DNA of 64,000 bases from Rostratula benghalensis (taxonomy: Eukaryota > Chordata > Aves > Charadriiformes > Rostratulidae), in NCBI GenBank assembly GCA_013399305.1, contig VXAI01000241.1:789460-853459 (forward strand), written 5' to 3'. The translations under genes and the position numbers were made by a program. Numbering within the stretch: position 1 is the first letter of the stretch; every line of letters starts with the position of its first letter. The notes below the pieces were generated by a model that saw nothing but the letters and a program-made list of their open reading frames with translations, searched no databases and had not been told where the DNA came from. Of this stretch, positions 26,301 to 60,300 are shown piece after piece.

Positions 26301-29290
26301 CCAAACTGACAGGAATTCTCTTAATTGTTTCTTCTTCTATAGTTGCCCTGTTTTTTGTCACCATATGATAAAAGCATTATGGAAATCTCATGCAAGTAGC
26401 ATGCATATTACTTGGCTGTAGTTTGTCATTATATGTCGATCTAAAATCATCGACACATGGCCTAAATTAAGATTACTGGTTTAAATTTACCTCAGAAAAT
26501 TTTCAGCAGTTTTACAGAAAAAAGAGAAGTGGTCCGTTTAGTTTAATTATGTACAAAAGCATTTCAAGATTCTTTCTGCTTTACTTCTTAAATATTCTTA
26601 TTTTCAAACAAATTGTGGCTCATTTTAGGAGTAAAACCCAAAAGCGTTAGGAGACCTAACTTTTCAGAAATGCAAGCACTCAAAATCTCGTCAAAGGCAG
26701 TGAACAATGATGGAAGTGAGCTAAGTTGGAAATCAGGCCATTGTCCAGTGGCTTTTTTGTTGTTGTTTTTCGTCTCCTACCCTTTCTGCTATATAAAACC
26801 AGGTTCATATTAAACTATGGATGACTTCCCAGTGGATGTCAGTGAAGGAGTCATTGCAGATAACTTTCAGCACAGGGAATGGAGCTGGGAGGAGAGTAAT
26901 TAAATTGAAGGCTAAATTAAAGGGCAAGGTCCTGAGTGCATTTTCATTTCTATTTAAACTAATAGGATTGAGAACAAAGTGGATCTTGCACGACTGGGCA
27001 TGTAATGTTCACTGTAGTCTGTCTCACTCCCTTTTTTGACATGCAAAATTTTACCTTAGATTGACAAATAAAGTCCTGTAAGTCAAACTTATTCATGTGG
27101 AAAAGGGCTTACGATGCAGAACTATACAGTGGGAATGAAATCACAGATTTCTGCTTTGTGTGGCCAGAGCAATTCTCCAGCCGTACAGCAAAGTAGGCTC
27201 TAAGTAATGCAACCAGACCTTTTGTCATCTTCAGAAAGTAATGTAATTTATTTCAGTTTTTGTTGTCATTTTGCATTTTCTGAGGTAGAACATCCAGGCT
27301 GGAAGTGGCTGTTAAGGTTTTTCTTTACAAGGGCACAGGTTTGCTAATCCTATTTTAAAGCTCAAAATACTTACAGAACTTTAGAAGTCTTCTCTGGAGA
27401 CATCTCTACAGTATGGTATTGTAAATGAATAATTGTTTATTGTTGAGACTGAATAACCATGCTTTGGCTGTCTTTAAATGACGCCCAAGAGGTAACAGGA
27501 AATTGATTATGTGGAGTCTTTCCAGTAACAAAAGGTGGCATGAAAAAAACAATTAGCAGTGTGTAGAAATAATGGCCAAACTTCTGCTTTACCCCTTGCA
27601 TTTCTATTAAAATTAAATTGCTGAACTGTCTTGAATTTAATCATTGACGTACTGCTTACTGAATACTTACCTGCAAAGCTCTTTACCTCAGAATATATAT
27701 GTGTGATATCTTGCAACCCTTGAGTGTGCACTTCTTAACAAAATGTGGAACTGTTGTATATGGTGATAAATGGGAAGGGTGCAAGATACAGCCTAGTAAG
27801 CTTAGATGAAAATATGATGACTGAAAAACAAAACTGTTTTATATGATCCGTTATAAAGACTTGGATCCTATCCAAAGTGCTTACCAAAACTAATAAAATA
27901 AAAAAAATTATTTAAGTCACAGGTTGATATTGAGCGACTTGTGGCTTTATGTGAGTTTTTCTATAGTAGACAAAGGATTTGCAGGAATAGAAGAGTTATT
28001 TAATTACTTTTTAATTTTTTTTTAAACCTTGCCTATGATTGTTTAGTAAAGCAGGCGTAAAAGCTTCTCATGTATTTGCCCATCTTCTACTCATCCACAT
28101 TACATTTGTGTTTGTAACAGCTATATGCAGTCTGCACTCCCCAGAGGCTCCTTGCCTTTGCCTGCTTAAACCCAGGCCCTCTCCCTTCAGAAGAGGCTAT
28201 TTGCATCACACTTGTTCATAGAGGTGTTCTTGCTGTAGCTTTGCCTTTGTTTTTTGTTTCTGTTCTCAAGTGCTGCCCCTTTCCTTAGAATGCCACTAAG
28301 GATTTTGTAGCCCTCCTTTCCTTCATGCTGGATAACCTTTTAGGCATGTCACTTCTCTTTGATTTGTGGCATGTCTCTTAGTAGTGTCACACTAGTGTCT
28401 GAGTCTATGGCACAGTGTAAATCTAGTACCTTCTGTGTCCCATTGCAAAGGATGGTGTGCTTCTCTCAGAGCCCTGCTCCCATAAGTGCACAGCCTCAGA
28501 ATTTATCCGTGTCCAGTAATGCACTGTCTTCTCCTGGTAAACCAGCCTCGACCTATGAGTGGTTGTGGGAAGGTGGGAGCAGTGAAGATTTGTGGAAGAT
28601 GGTGTAGAAAGCAGTGAATAACCGGTTTCAATTGCTCTGAGAACAAAGCCCTTTCTGGCCCCGGAGAGTAGCGGGGTGGCTCAGAGACAGAGCAACTTTC
28701 ATAGGGCTGGATGTTTTAGCATTTTCTCCCTTTATTTCTCTACACAGTGCATTAACTTTTTGTTTCCTTTACTGTATTTCTTCCTACCTCCTCACACCTC
28801 GAGTGCATAAGTAGCATGAAAGACTTTGCTAAAAATGACACTTCTGTTATTAAGATCCCAAGGATGGGAGGTGCAGCAGGCTCACGTAACTGATGCTTAA
28901 GGGGAATGCTGCATTTCTCATGTCCTTTGCTCTCTGAATTTAGTGATTTTTATAATCTTTCATTATCATTTATGGAGAAGTGGGATTTTGTTCAACTCCC
29001 TGCTTAAAATAAGAGACTATGTAAACTAGAGTTGAACTTTGCACAGTAATCATAAGTGACTTTCAGAATATTTATATTTGACATTCTAGATTGAAATGAT
29101 CGCTTTCAATTATTGTCTGATGTGTAATGTGTGGCTTGTTTTTAAGAATTATATTTTCACCAATTAATGTACTCATCCAAATTTAGCGATGCAGACAGCT
29201 GTAGAAGTATTACCGTGCATACGATGTGCTAATTCTGGCAGTACTCAGTTTGCTCTCTCTTCTACTTCTTGCTCCCCTCCTCTCTGTACA
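23361..29290. other. No gene recognised upstream of the first coding exon, 5.9 kb
   Basis: Intron-like sequence, probably between a noncoding leader exon and the first coding exon of SEMA4D. The longest frames (147 codons minus at 25921, 113 minus at 25143) lack any recognised domain. No CpG-rich promoter is visible. Confidence 0.6.
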
Positions 29291-29570
29291 GCACTGTTTA
29301 TTTCAGCAACGAAACAGAAGAATGCGCTCAGTTGCGCTTCTCAGCAGCTCTGCAGCCAGTGGAGAGTGTGGGCAGTTTCTCTATGCAGCATCCTGGAAAA
29401 TGTGCATTCCCTTGAAGAAGTGATCTGCTGAAAAGCACGTACTTGCACAGCTGATCTCAAGGTCTGAAATGTCTGGTCTCTAATATTCCCTGGGATTGGC
29501 ATTTCATCTGCTGAAGAAGCGCTACCTGCTGCAATTACCGAAGGAGCCTCAAAGAGCAAGGATACTGAAG
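29291..29570 (+). other. SEMA4D: Probable 5' UTR portion of first coding exon
   Basis: A strong pyrimidine tract (tctcttctacttcttgctcc) ends in ctgtacag at 29290, a likely acceptor. A second candidate acceptor is acttgcacag at 29450. If the first is used the UTR carries several short upstream ATGs out of frame; if the second, only one. The choice cannot be settled from sequence alone. Confidence 0.45.
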
Positions 29571-49316
<19,746 letters not shown>

Positions 49317-50870
49317 AGGACTCCATCCTCCATTTCAGTTGTGGAGATCAGCTGTGGTCCTGTGGCTAGCTATGCACAGAGAGCATAGGTGTGACAGCTG
49401 AGCCGTAGTGGGGATTACATGCCTAAACTGTACAGCAAGCCAATTTGCGTTCAGATTTTGCCAGATTAGAGAAGCAGTGTTCTTGTCGACAGATTGTAGC
49501 ATCTTGCGTTGTAATGTCTTTTTCTTTCTTTTTTTTTTTTTTTCTAATGGCCAGTTTCAGATCACCATTTGTTTGTTCCCAATTTTTCTCCCACCAAGCA
49601 CTTCACTCTAGTGAACAATTACTTGCTTGTTCTTCCATAAGATAAAAGTAACTTCCTCATTCAGTTGGCTTTAAAAAGTACTTCAGTCTACACATTTTAG
49701 CTTCCATTAAAGAAAAGACCTAGTTTCATTTTAATTCCAAATTGGAAATTTAAGTTTAGTTTATCAGATTGGTAAATTATAGACTTTTGTCCAGATTCGG
49801 ACATTTTTTTTCTTTCCTTCTAGTGATTATTTTTAGTTTTATGCTTTGTGTTTTGGCACACTAGGTTGGTTAAAGTTTTGTTTTGTTTTGTTTTTAATCT
49901 GCTTTTTAAGTATCTTAAATCTTAAGGTATAATGGGGATAGCATTGGCTTGATTTGTGTAAAATTCTCAGGGATAATCTTGTTCAAAGGCTTGCTTCTTT
50001 GCTGCTTTCTAGAAATGTAGGTACAACAATACCGGTACAAGACATGGAATAAATTAGGGGGGAGGCTGGAAATGATAGCTTTAGGAATGCTTTTAATTTT
50101 TCAATTTTTTTTTTCTTCTCCCTCTCCTTGTCCCTCCACCACTCCTACCCACCCCCACCCCTGCAAGCTTAACATATTCACATTCTATTTTCTATACAAA
50201 ACTGGATTTTTAAAAATTTTCTTTTTTGCTTTTTTGGGAATGAAACAGTACAGGCAAGCAGACGTGAGATGTGAGTTGGCAGTGACACAGTATTTTTTGC
50301 ACTGTGGAAGCAAACCAGGAATCAAGCAGAATTAACTTCAATAATTCAGCTAGTGACTCACTGGAATGGACTGTTAGGATACAGCCTGATGAGAAATGAN
50401 CCCAGATTCAGAAATAACTTCTTTTTGTGACAAATCTTTGCAGTGTCACCCTTTCTGGATGACACTTTGCAATCTCCTATGCAACTGGAGACTGAAACTG
50501 GAGCTGCTCAAACAATCAGTCGTTTGAACTGTTTATGTGTGAATCATGCCTGCAAACGTGACAGTGTGCATTTGTTCTGCCTGGTTCACAGCAGTGCTGT
50601 TTGTCTGTATAAGCATTTTGTGTGGTACAGTCCTGAAGAATTGTTTCTCTCACTGTATCTTTCTGTAAATATTGCTAGAAGTAGAATACATTTTAACAGT
50701 AGTATGCCTGGGCTGCTTTTCTATGTTGAACTTTCACGCGAACGTAATTTAGACCATTTTAGTGTGAACAGTTTATATTATATAAGATTCAGTTTGGTTT
50801 TATTTTTCTATTTTTAATTATGCACATATAACAGAATAAATATTAAAATAAATTGTATTATATCTTGACT
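49317..50870 (+). other. SEMA4D: SEMA4D 3' UTR (membrane isoform)
   Basis: AT-rich noncoding sequence after the TGA with several T-rich stretches. AATAAA hexamers occur at 50048-50053, 50835-50840 and 50847-50852. The last two lie together and are followed by T/GT-rich sequence, so cleavage near 50870 is most likely and the first site may give a shorter UTR. One undetermined base sits at 50400. Confidence 0.75.
50835..50852 (+). terminator. SEMA4D: Paired polyadenylation signals, SEMA4D membrane isoform
   Basis: Two AATAAA hexamers 6 nt apart, with a T-rich region before them and T/GT-rich sequence after. This is the most distal hexamer pair before the next recognised exon at 51243. Confidence 0.7.
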
Positions 50871-51242
50871 TTTGTGAAACTTGACACAATGACACTGCTT
50901 TCCGTGTTGCAAATCCATAATGTTCCTTGTGGTTTTCTTTGAGGGGGGAATATGTAAAAACTTCTGTGATTAATTTGAAGCAGATTATCTTCTCAGCTGT
51001 AGTTGAATGGGTTATAGTTTGGGGGTTGGGGAGGGGCAGAGGTTCAAAGGATGAAGAAAGGAGGAGTGGGTGAAGGAGGAAAGTGCGCTTCCCCAGGGGC
51101 CAAGGGATGCTTCTTATTAACTTTCTGAAATTCATGTGTCTTTTTGCATCATTTCTTCAGTGTGTGATGTATTTCTTGCAACTTTTTTCCTTAGTACCCT
51201 CTTTTGTTTTTTTTTTCTTTTCTGTCCTCTTCTGTCACACAG

Positions 51243-51449
51243 CCTCATCTCCTATACCTTTCCCTCCTACTGGTACCTCCTTTTTGTCGTGTGTGGGAAG
51301 TGACTCACCTCCTTCACCCACCAGTACCCAGCCTGATGTTTGGTCTGGCACAGACCCTGTAAAGGTCATGTTGTTGCCACCTTTCCTAAGTGACCAGGCA
51401 CAGCATGTTGGTGTCCGAAGACCCTTTCAGCTCTTCTGCCAAGCCACAG
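51243..51449 (+). CDS. SEMA4D: SEMA4D alternative exon: linker and first half of second Ig-like domain
   Basis: 207 nt, phase 1 to 1, between tctgtcacacag and acag|gtaagt. Joined to exon 13 it reads through 69 codons: a Pro/Ser/Thr-rich linker, then VKVMLLPPFLSDQAQHVGV and PFQLFCQATG. I recall the short human SEMA4D isoform as containing KVMLLPSFLSDQAQHV and LFCQATG, so homology is strong. The Cys in LFCQATG is the first Ig cysteine. This exon would replace the exon-14 Ig domain, stalk and membrane helix. Confidence 0.88.
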
Positions 51450-54400
51450 GTAAGTTGGAGGACCACTGTATAAACTAGCATTTTCTGCATTAAAGGTTTA
51501 GACATGTCACCATGTACTGTGTGTGTTTTACTTTTTGGATGTTTAAAAAAAAAAAGGAAAGGAAAAAAAAAAGATGCATTTCAAGATGCATTGGCAGCAT
51601 GCTGTAACCAAGAATCTGGCTCTGCAAACACGGTACTGTAAAATGCAGGCTCTGATGTAGCAGTCTATTGTAGTATATTAATAGTGAATTGACTTTAGTA
51701 GGTTCACCTGTATGCTGAAAGAGTTCACTGAATCATGACTGCATATAGATGTTCAGCAGGTAAACATTTTCACTGTCAGCATGTATGCAATTTAAGAAAT
51801 ATACTTCTGTTAGATTTGAATTTGATGTATTCTGGACCAGGTCAGTTACTCCTTTTCCATCTTAACTTATTTCAAATGGCAGGCTACTTACTTCCATTTT
51901 ATGAAGAGTGTATTATCTGAGGTATACAGGAGAAGAACAAAGTGTCTTTTCTACAGAAATTCAACACTTGTCTTTCAGCTTTTTTTTTTCAGACAGTAGT
52001 TGCCTATTTAAGCGAAGTGAGATTTAATGGGTCCTACCAGGTCTCAAAATGTAACCCTAGTCTTTAAAAGAAGAGAATATAACTATATATAGGTATAGGT
52101 TAATTTTAAAAAGTAGCGCTGTTCACATTGCTCTGTAAGTCAGTGCGTGTTGTATGGAATCAGATCAAAAGGCATAAATTATTAGAATAGATCCTAACAA
52201 AGGCATGATTCATATTTCCATGGCTAAAAAGACCATCAGGGTCCAGGTTCTTTCAGCAATAATGTAGTCAGTAGCAGTGTTCTGCTGCTATAGAAGATTC
52301 AGAAACTTTTTGTTGTCTACCACAAAAAAAAAAAAAAAGGTACAAATGGCATAAATAGCATAAAGGATTTAAACAGGTTGATAATTGTGCTACAGAGCTG
52401 GAGTTTATTTTTAAATGTTTTCTCATCCAGCAATACCTGTGTTAATGTAATACTCGTGCTGCTTTTTAAAAATCATCAGGAATTGCAATTGCCTTGACAG
52501 TGAAGTTAAGAAAGAAGAAATCCTAAACTAAGGAATTCACTCCTGAATTAGGGACAAGTAGAGGATGAAACTGTCATGTGTCAGACACACAAGAGATACA
52601 GTGATGACACAGGCAGGGTCAAGGTGAGCCAGCTATGGAAGCGTTTCCAAAAGTAGTGAAGGACTGGACTTAGAGTTAGGGATGGGGGTTTTACACCCTT
52701 TGAGAAGAAAGACCGTTGGCTGATACATCACACCCTTCTCTTGCCCAGGATTACAACTTTATTCCATTGATTTGAAAAAAAGAAAAAAAAAAAAAAATTC
52801 CAACAAATGCAAACCAGCATTTAAGGCTGATATAGATTATTTGCATGCTTCTGGGATCTGCATGTGAGGACACATAAATTTCTCCTGAGTGGGAGGCGGC
52901 TAGGCAAGTGTTTTTACTATTAAGCTCTCTGCTTGGGTTTATTCACATTCCTTCAGTGACTCTAGGTATTTCTTGATATACTCATAGCTGTGACGGAGCT
53001 TTTCTCTCAGCTATGAATACAATGTGACGTGTTTGCAAGGAGTAGAAGGGTAAAATAGAGTGGCAAAGAGTTAAATGTTTTCTGGTCTTCAGCATAAAGG
53101 ATATGGTATCAACAAACTTGTGATGCAAATAGATAGATTGCCTCATCATCCAGTCAAAAACCTGAAGCTTAGTTTTAATTAAATTTATAACTTAAGTTTT
53201 GTGACAATTACTGAATCTCTTACTTTTTTAATTGTAAATGTCTGCTCCAAGCTGCCTGGGAACTCAGCAGGAGTTGGTGAGTTCTTTTACCCATCTTTTA
53301 CTCATCCCACTTGTTTCAACCTGAAGGCTTGCCTAAGGATAATACTTTACAACCTTGTAACTGCCTCATTTCAGCAACCTTATGTTAAGGTGGATGCGCC
53401 GCAAACAGCCGCTTTTCATGTATTCGTATCTTTTCTGGGAAATTAAATTTCTAAGAGTGGAGTATCCCTGCCCTCCTGGAAAGGAAGAAATGCGTCCCCC
53501 TTCGCAAATGGCCTCCCAACTTCTCTACTCCTCTGATGGGTCTCACATCTTCAGTTTTCACCAAAGACCTGCTGGCTAGATATGCACTGGGAAACATTAA
53601 GTTTTCTATATACTTTCTCCAGTACAACTTTCCTGTTACAGAATTGCTAAAACCTCTAAAGGCATCTGAGGCAGGTTTCATATAAGATGAACAAAATACT
53701 ACACCATCTGGTTAGGGGGAAGAGGCAGTGAGGTGATGATGGTATGGATCTGCCTTACACTTTCTCTGCCTGTGAGCTGTTGAATCTAGGTATATTTTTC
53801 TAGCAGTTTTGGTTCTGCTGGAGGATGTTTTACCGACACTTTGTCCCCCAGCTGTAGAGTAGCATATCCTTGACTTTCGCTTAATAAACGAATAAGACAC
53901 TAGAATATCATGAGTATGCTGAGCAACAATTTAAATGTATTTATAAGCAGAAATGGTGCAACACAGTACAGCTTCATATTTGTATTTCACATTCAGACTG
54001 TCAAGTGTCCAAGGTGTCTCACCGTTCCTTTAGTTTGTCTGAAGCTGGATTTTTTCCATAACAGTTTCTTAACTTTTTGGTCTCATTAAAATAGCCCTGG
54101 GAGTCTCAACGTAGAAGTTCTGCAAACTCAGCAATATACTTCAAAGGAGGTTTTTTTTCATGGAGATGCTGAGATGGGTATATCTGATAACACCCTCATT
54201 CCCTGTGGTTATGCTTATTTTCAAGGCAGTACAAGAAAGCTTCCTGCATCTGTGCAGGAAAAGATCTATAACTCACAAGAACTGGAATCGCAAGTGATTC
54301 ACTACAGGTTTTCACGGTTTGGTGGTGCTTGAAGTTGCACTGAAAGGTGTGCTAGAAAGGCGGGGAAAATATGGTGCACTGTGCTTTACACAGTGCTGCT

Positions 54401-57006
54401 GGAGATGGGGTAAAACTCTAGACAAAGACCCTACAGAGTGAGTTTGAATCAGACGTTCCCCAAATCTGTGTTCAGATGTCTAAGTGTTGGCTGTACTGCT
54501 GTCACCAAGTGCTCGTGTAAGAGGGGTCTTGGCAGTAGGGCTCAGAAGTGCCTACATCCCAAGGTTGTGTCTCATTAGACCTCAGGAGCAGCTTTTTCGT
54601 CAGAGGGTGACTTACCCATGGAAATGAGTAACCTTTCTCCATGAAGGTGGCTTCATAAGTCATTAATAAGTGAGGTTTTTAGATTAATTGCATCACCCAT
54701 GATACCTTGTGGTGGTCTGGTTGGCTGGTGTGGTGCAACGCATGAAGAGCTCAAAAAGGAGAGGCATGGAGTTGTGCAGTACTCAAAACATAAGGAGCCT
54801 GCACAGGAAGGTGCTTTCTGCTAGAAGACAAAATATCCAGCACTGAAAAATACAGCTTTTAAATGACAACATGTCAATATCTTAAAATGGAGGTTACTTT
54901 GGTTGTTACGTTGTTCTGCTCTAACAAGGACACAAATATAGCAATTTTTCATGGACATAAACTTGGTTCTGTAACCAGCTGCAGTTTCCCAGCTTTTTAT
55001 TCTTTTTGTGAACTGCTGTATGCAATAATCCCCAGAACATTTTCTCTTCCTGCCCTCATTAGTGAGGGTTAATAATTATGCCTGTGGATACACATTAGTT
55101 CTTGGAACCTGAAAATGTTTTAGCTGGTTGCCTAGAGAGGAAAAGCTCTGTATCTCCCAGTACAATTCAGTCCACTGCACAAACACTCTAAATTTTCTAA
55201 AATTTTCAAATTTTTATGTGGTACACCTTGAAGTTTATATGGTGATGCTTTCTGGAAGCAATACCTTTGTTTTTAATTTGTGTGGTTTAGTAACCTCTGG
55301 TTGGTTTATCCTTGCACAGGAATGCTAAGTTTGTACTTTGTTAAAAAAGTTCCATATCCTGCTTTATTAATTAGTTTCTCTATAGACCGTTGCTGTTTTA
55401 TCTCATGCTGTGCTTCTGCAACACAATTTCAGCGTCTTTGGGTACAGTAATGTGATAGTAGCTGTTAATTTGTAATTTTGTAGTTTTATACAACTGTTTT
55501 TTCAGTGATTTCTGCACTGCTTGAACATTCATGGCTTCAAGGCATCTTGGTATGATAAAACCCATGCCTTCTTGTGGATCAGTAACATGCCACTTGTTTT
55601 ATTATTAGAGATGTATTTAGAAGATAATTTGAAAAACGAATTGTTCCTTATTATATTAACAAAAAAGGACTTTAGACTTTCAAGGTTATAAAATCAAGTA
55701 AATCTTAGGTCAATTTTCCATAGAAAACACAGGCACTGGAAGTGTCCTTGTTAATTTACCTTGCAATATCTTAGGGCTGCAGCCATCGTCCTATAACATT
55801 TGCACTTCTTTTATCAGATATCAGGGCCTGCTGGGGCCTCTGACATCTGAAACTGAATGTAAAACCAACAGTGTTAAACCCCCCTGGTAAGTCTTGGTGT
55901 TATCCTGGCTATCAGTGTTGGTGATAGCCTAGCTGATCACTATGGCTTCCTCTGTAGTGACTTCCATAAGACAAATGAAAATTAATACCTTAAGGACCGT
56001 GACACGACTGCCATACTGATAAATTCTGGCACTGACAGCACGTTTTGAAACACTTCTGTAGAAATTCCTATCACTGCACACTTTTATATGTAAAGGTTAT
56101 GGTCATGCTAAGAACTTTGTGGAAAGGCATGCAGAAAGAACACTTTTTTCATTTTTTTTAAAAATATATTTTCTTGTTAAGGGCTAGAATAAGCTCAATG
56201 TGAACATAATTTAAGCATAAGGCACATCAATTTAAAAAAGGGGAGAGTAAGGACAAGAAAGTAAAAATAAAGTGTGTCTGTGTCTTATAATTCTTCAAGA
56301 AATTCCCTGCTGAGTAGAATCTTACGTGTCAGTGTGCAATGGACTGCATTCACACAGGTTTTTCCTGTGCAATAAACAATAAGGTGCAAGAATAAGGCAA
56401 AAGAATAATTTCTTGTGTGACTTATGTTTTAGGCATTTATAAATTATCATAAGACACTAAAATATCTTTCTCCCCATGAGGAAATTACTGCAGTTAGGAC
56501 TAGTAATTGTAGCCTGCGAACGATTTATACTATTGTAGTATGCTGAAAACATTTCAAATGTTGTAGTGTGTCCCATACATACCAGTATGTGTTCTTGTAC
56601 ACTCAATGGTAAATTTTATCAGTTGCACCGTATGTCAGCAGAGCACTTCACTAAATTAAGCCCCTGGCATGGTTTTGAAAGTTTTTGATTGGTATCTGCA
56701 CAGTTTGAATAAGCCATCCTTTTTGAGAAAACAGACTGTCAAGAACTCACATGAGACTAAGGAAAACAGCTGGCACTTATAGGAAGGGAGTGCCTCTGTG
56801 AAGCACCAGCCTTGCTGCTGTTTAGTTCCAGCTTACTTTGGAGCCAGGTGCTGCACGTGCTGTCTTCAGACGCAAACTGGTTTGATCACAAAACAGCTTG
56901 TACTCACCATTTGAATTTAATATACACATGATTATGGGGGGCCTACAGAAGTGCAAGAAAAACAGGTATTGTAGGATCCATGGCAGCTTTTATAGGATGA
57001 CTACAG
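51450..57006 (+). other. SEMA4D: Alternative SEMA4D intron, left part
   Basis: Intron-like AT-rich sequence with A/T homopolymers (51546-51572, 52323-52338, 52776-52797). No gene or transposon recognised. Confidence 0.65.
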
Positions 57007-57363
57007 GAGGCTGAGGGGAGACCATATCATTCTCTACAGTTAACTGAAACAAGGTTGTAGAGAGGTGGGGGTCAGTCTCTTCTCCCAAGTCACAGGTGAT
57101 AAGACAAGAGGAAATGGCCTTGTTATGCCAGGAGAGATTCAGAATGGATATTAGGAGAAATTTTTACACTGAAAAGGGTTATCAAGCATTGGAATGGGCT
57201 GCCCAGGAAAGTGGTTGAAGCACCATCCCTGGAGGTATTTAAAAGATGGGTAGACATAGTGCTTAGTGACATAGTTTAGTAATGGGTTGGATTTTATCAG
57301 ACGTAGGTTGATGGTTGGACTAGATTACTTTAAAGGTCCCTTCCAACCCAGACAATTCTATGA
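57007..57363 (+). mobile_element. CR1 LINE 3' fragment in the alternative intron
   Basis: Begins ggaggctgaggggagaccat, contains the region translating to [20 protein letters not shown] with minor decay, and ends aaaggtcccttccaacccag then acaattctatg. Sense orientation in the 10.8-kb intron between the alternative Ig exons. Confidence 0.9.
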
Positions 57364-60300
57364 ATAGGAAAGTGTGAAAGAGCCTCACATTAGGGTCTTT
57401 GAGATCCACATGTAGTTTCTAAATTACTTTTGGCATGTGTGAGAGATATTCACTGCTGTATATTTGCTCCTATGTACCCTTTGCTTCCAAGGTTTTACTT
57501 GACCTCCCAGCTTAGACTTTCTTCTTTTGCAATTCAGTGTGAATATTTAAACTGTTTTTCTCCTTGCTAATGTGCAGCTCTGATTCGGTAATGTCTCGGC
57601 TTGGGTTGACATTGATGTCAAGCTACTTCTAGTTTGTTTTCTGGAATGTACTACCACTATTTAAAAAAACCCACAAAACCAAATAAACCAAAAGTAACTG
57701 AAAAACAAAACTAAAAAAAACCCATCCCAGTTATCTGAGATACAGGCTGTACATATAACCATGTACACTGTTTTCAGAAAACTGCAAAGATGTTTGTTTC
57801 AGTTTAATCTTTCTTTCTCTGCTTTTCTAAAACGTTACCCTCCTGATCGCTCCATTTACTATTTAATTATTAGTTTGTTAGCTTGTCAGCAAGCGTGACT
57901 TGAGACACCTACAACTCAAGAAACTGACCAGTTAGACATATATTTCACCAAAAGACGAAAATCCAGCAATTTCCTTACGTGGGAATTTTTGCAAGGTGTG
58001 TTGTTTCAGGATGGCCCTTAACAAGTTGCAGCTGGACAGTAATTTTACCCTACTTTTGTTTTGTGTACAGTCAGAAGCACTGGAGGTCCCTACAGAGTAA
58101 CACTCACACAAATCTAGGCTCAAGCACTACTCATTTTTTTTTACTGGTCTTCGTGTTCCACTGCAGTTTATTGTTAGTTAATTATTTAGTTAATTGTTTA
58201 TTGTTACCTAACTTTATTGTTAGTTTAGTGAAATACCACTTTCTCTGCTTTTACTTCATTTTCAGGCTTAAGCAATATAAAAACTACACTATAAAACAGT
58301 TTCATTTGCAAAAATGTCAAATCAAATTTGTTAAATGCAAAACTACAACTGAGATAAATTCAGCCTGAGATGCAATAGACAAGTATTTTTGAAGATGGAA
58401 GAAATTACTGTGAACATACACTCCGTATTTGCTAGTTTTTTCATAATATGAGTTGATTACACGTCTAATGCAAACTTGAAATTGTGAATTTCTAACACAG
58501 CTGATCTACTTACTTTGCCATCCATTTTAAGAGTGCTTGAAAGATTGAAAAGTTGTCTTAGTAAAACGACATTCCAGCAGCAAACTGAACAGCAAGTCAG
58601 TCTAGATATGTAAATAGCTGTGTTTAAGCAACAATGAAAGATATTTCAGTTAACTCTGAAAGCATTGCTTTCAGTAGATTTATTATGAATAATCAACTTC
58701 ACCACCTTAATGATTTTACAATGGGAAAGGTTAACAGTTGCCAAAATAAGAAAACTTTGGTGTGCTGTCTGAACTGCCCCTTTGCTCCATGTAAACCCTT
58801 CATAATTACCAGTGTCAGTGTTTGCTACTTTTCCACAGGTTTGTTTTTTTTTTTTTTTTTTTTTTTTTCCTCTATACCTCTGCTTTCAGCACTTGAGTGA
58901 TATGGAACTGCCCAGATAGGAACTGTCCAGGTAGTTTCTGATGGTAAAATGGGTTCTCTGACCTTGTCACATCAGTCAAGTTTGCACAAACCATGTATTT
59001 AATAGCCAGATGTTTTTGCCTCGAGATTTTCAACAAGTAAAAGTTTCAGCAGCTGTAGATAACATTAAAAATTTAAAACAGTACAGCCACTTGTAAAATT
59101 CTACCCATGGTCTAACTGTATTCACTGAATTATTGGTGTAAATTTGGTTTTAGGTTAAAATAAATCCATAAATAAATAAGCTCAGACTTAAAGAACTGGA
59201 GTATAGAGCTACAGGTTGAGAGCAGCATGCTGATGTGCCCTACTGAAACATACCAAATTATGTATTTGCCATATACACATCAAACCCTATTAATATTTGG
59301 CTTTTGAGAAACTTGGAGATACTAATTTAAAAGAGGTTATGAATTGGGTAGAGCTTGCTGAGATAAGGCTGAGGTGGGAGAGCAAGGAAGAATACTGGCC
59401 GAGCTAGCTCCTTCTGCCAAATGCTGCCGCTTGCAGAGCTGCACAGACATTTCAAAAACTACCCAATGAAGCCATATAGTGAAACACCATTTTTCCTCAT
59501 TTTTAACATGGTTCGTGAAGGGCAACATTAAAGCAATGCTTCCTTCTACATTATTCAGAGAAACACTTCCAAGCTAGAGAGAGGCGAGTTGGGTAAAACA
59601 AAGCATGAGACATCAGGAAGCCTAAATCTTTTCAAGGTTTCCCCAGCAAAACTAATCTCTTAAAGTTGTCAGCAAATTGAAATCCAGTGAAGATAACTGA
59701 CAGGTATCACACAGAGGAATTCTAGCAGACTAATAAAAAGGTGGGTTTTTTTTTCACAAATTCCTATAATTCAGACGGAACTGCTACCAGAAGCTGTCCT
59801 TGGAAATAGAAAATTTGGCTTTGGTAAAATACACCCCTGTCTTCCTCAATACACACCACAACTCCTTTGAAAACTCACAACATGCAGTGAATTTTTTTTT
59901 TTTTTTTTTAAAAAATTAATTTTAACAAAAAAACCTGGCATCCAGACCTAACGCTTGCTATCTAACTTGCAGCTTTGGCTTGTACTGAATGCTGCTGAAC
60001 TAAACACCCAAGATTTCAGAAAACGAAGATCATGTAAGGAGGCTCTCATCCAGAGCAAGGATTAAGTTTTAAAAAGGCATCGTATTCTGCGTGCAGGAAG
60101 ATTATTTTAAATCAGAGATCAAAATTAGCACAGGAAAAGGTTAATCAACCTTTAATATGGGAAACAGCCACCAGCACCACCCAGTACGTGAATGAAAGTT
60201 AATGTCTAAGCTTTAATGTCTAAGCTGAGCTTTTGGCAGATTTCTGGACCAATAGTGATCTTTAGCACCAGAAAGTAGGCAGGTTCTCTGGTGTGATCAG

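Noticed and set aside
25921..26364. 147-codon minus-strand frame
   Set aside because: Opposite frames in the same interval are also open (25844-26059, 26081-26266) and no domain is recognised; a chance opening.
29496..29570. N-terminal extension of SEMA4D in the same open frame
   Set aside because: It begins at a TTG, not an ATG, and the added residues (Lys/Arg-rich) do not form a signal peptide; the ATG at 29571 matches the family start.
49408..49645. Short frames in the SEMA4D 3' UTR
   Set aside because: They overlap each other across a T-rich run and have no homology.
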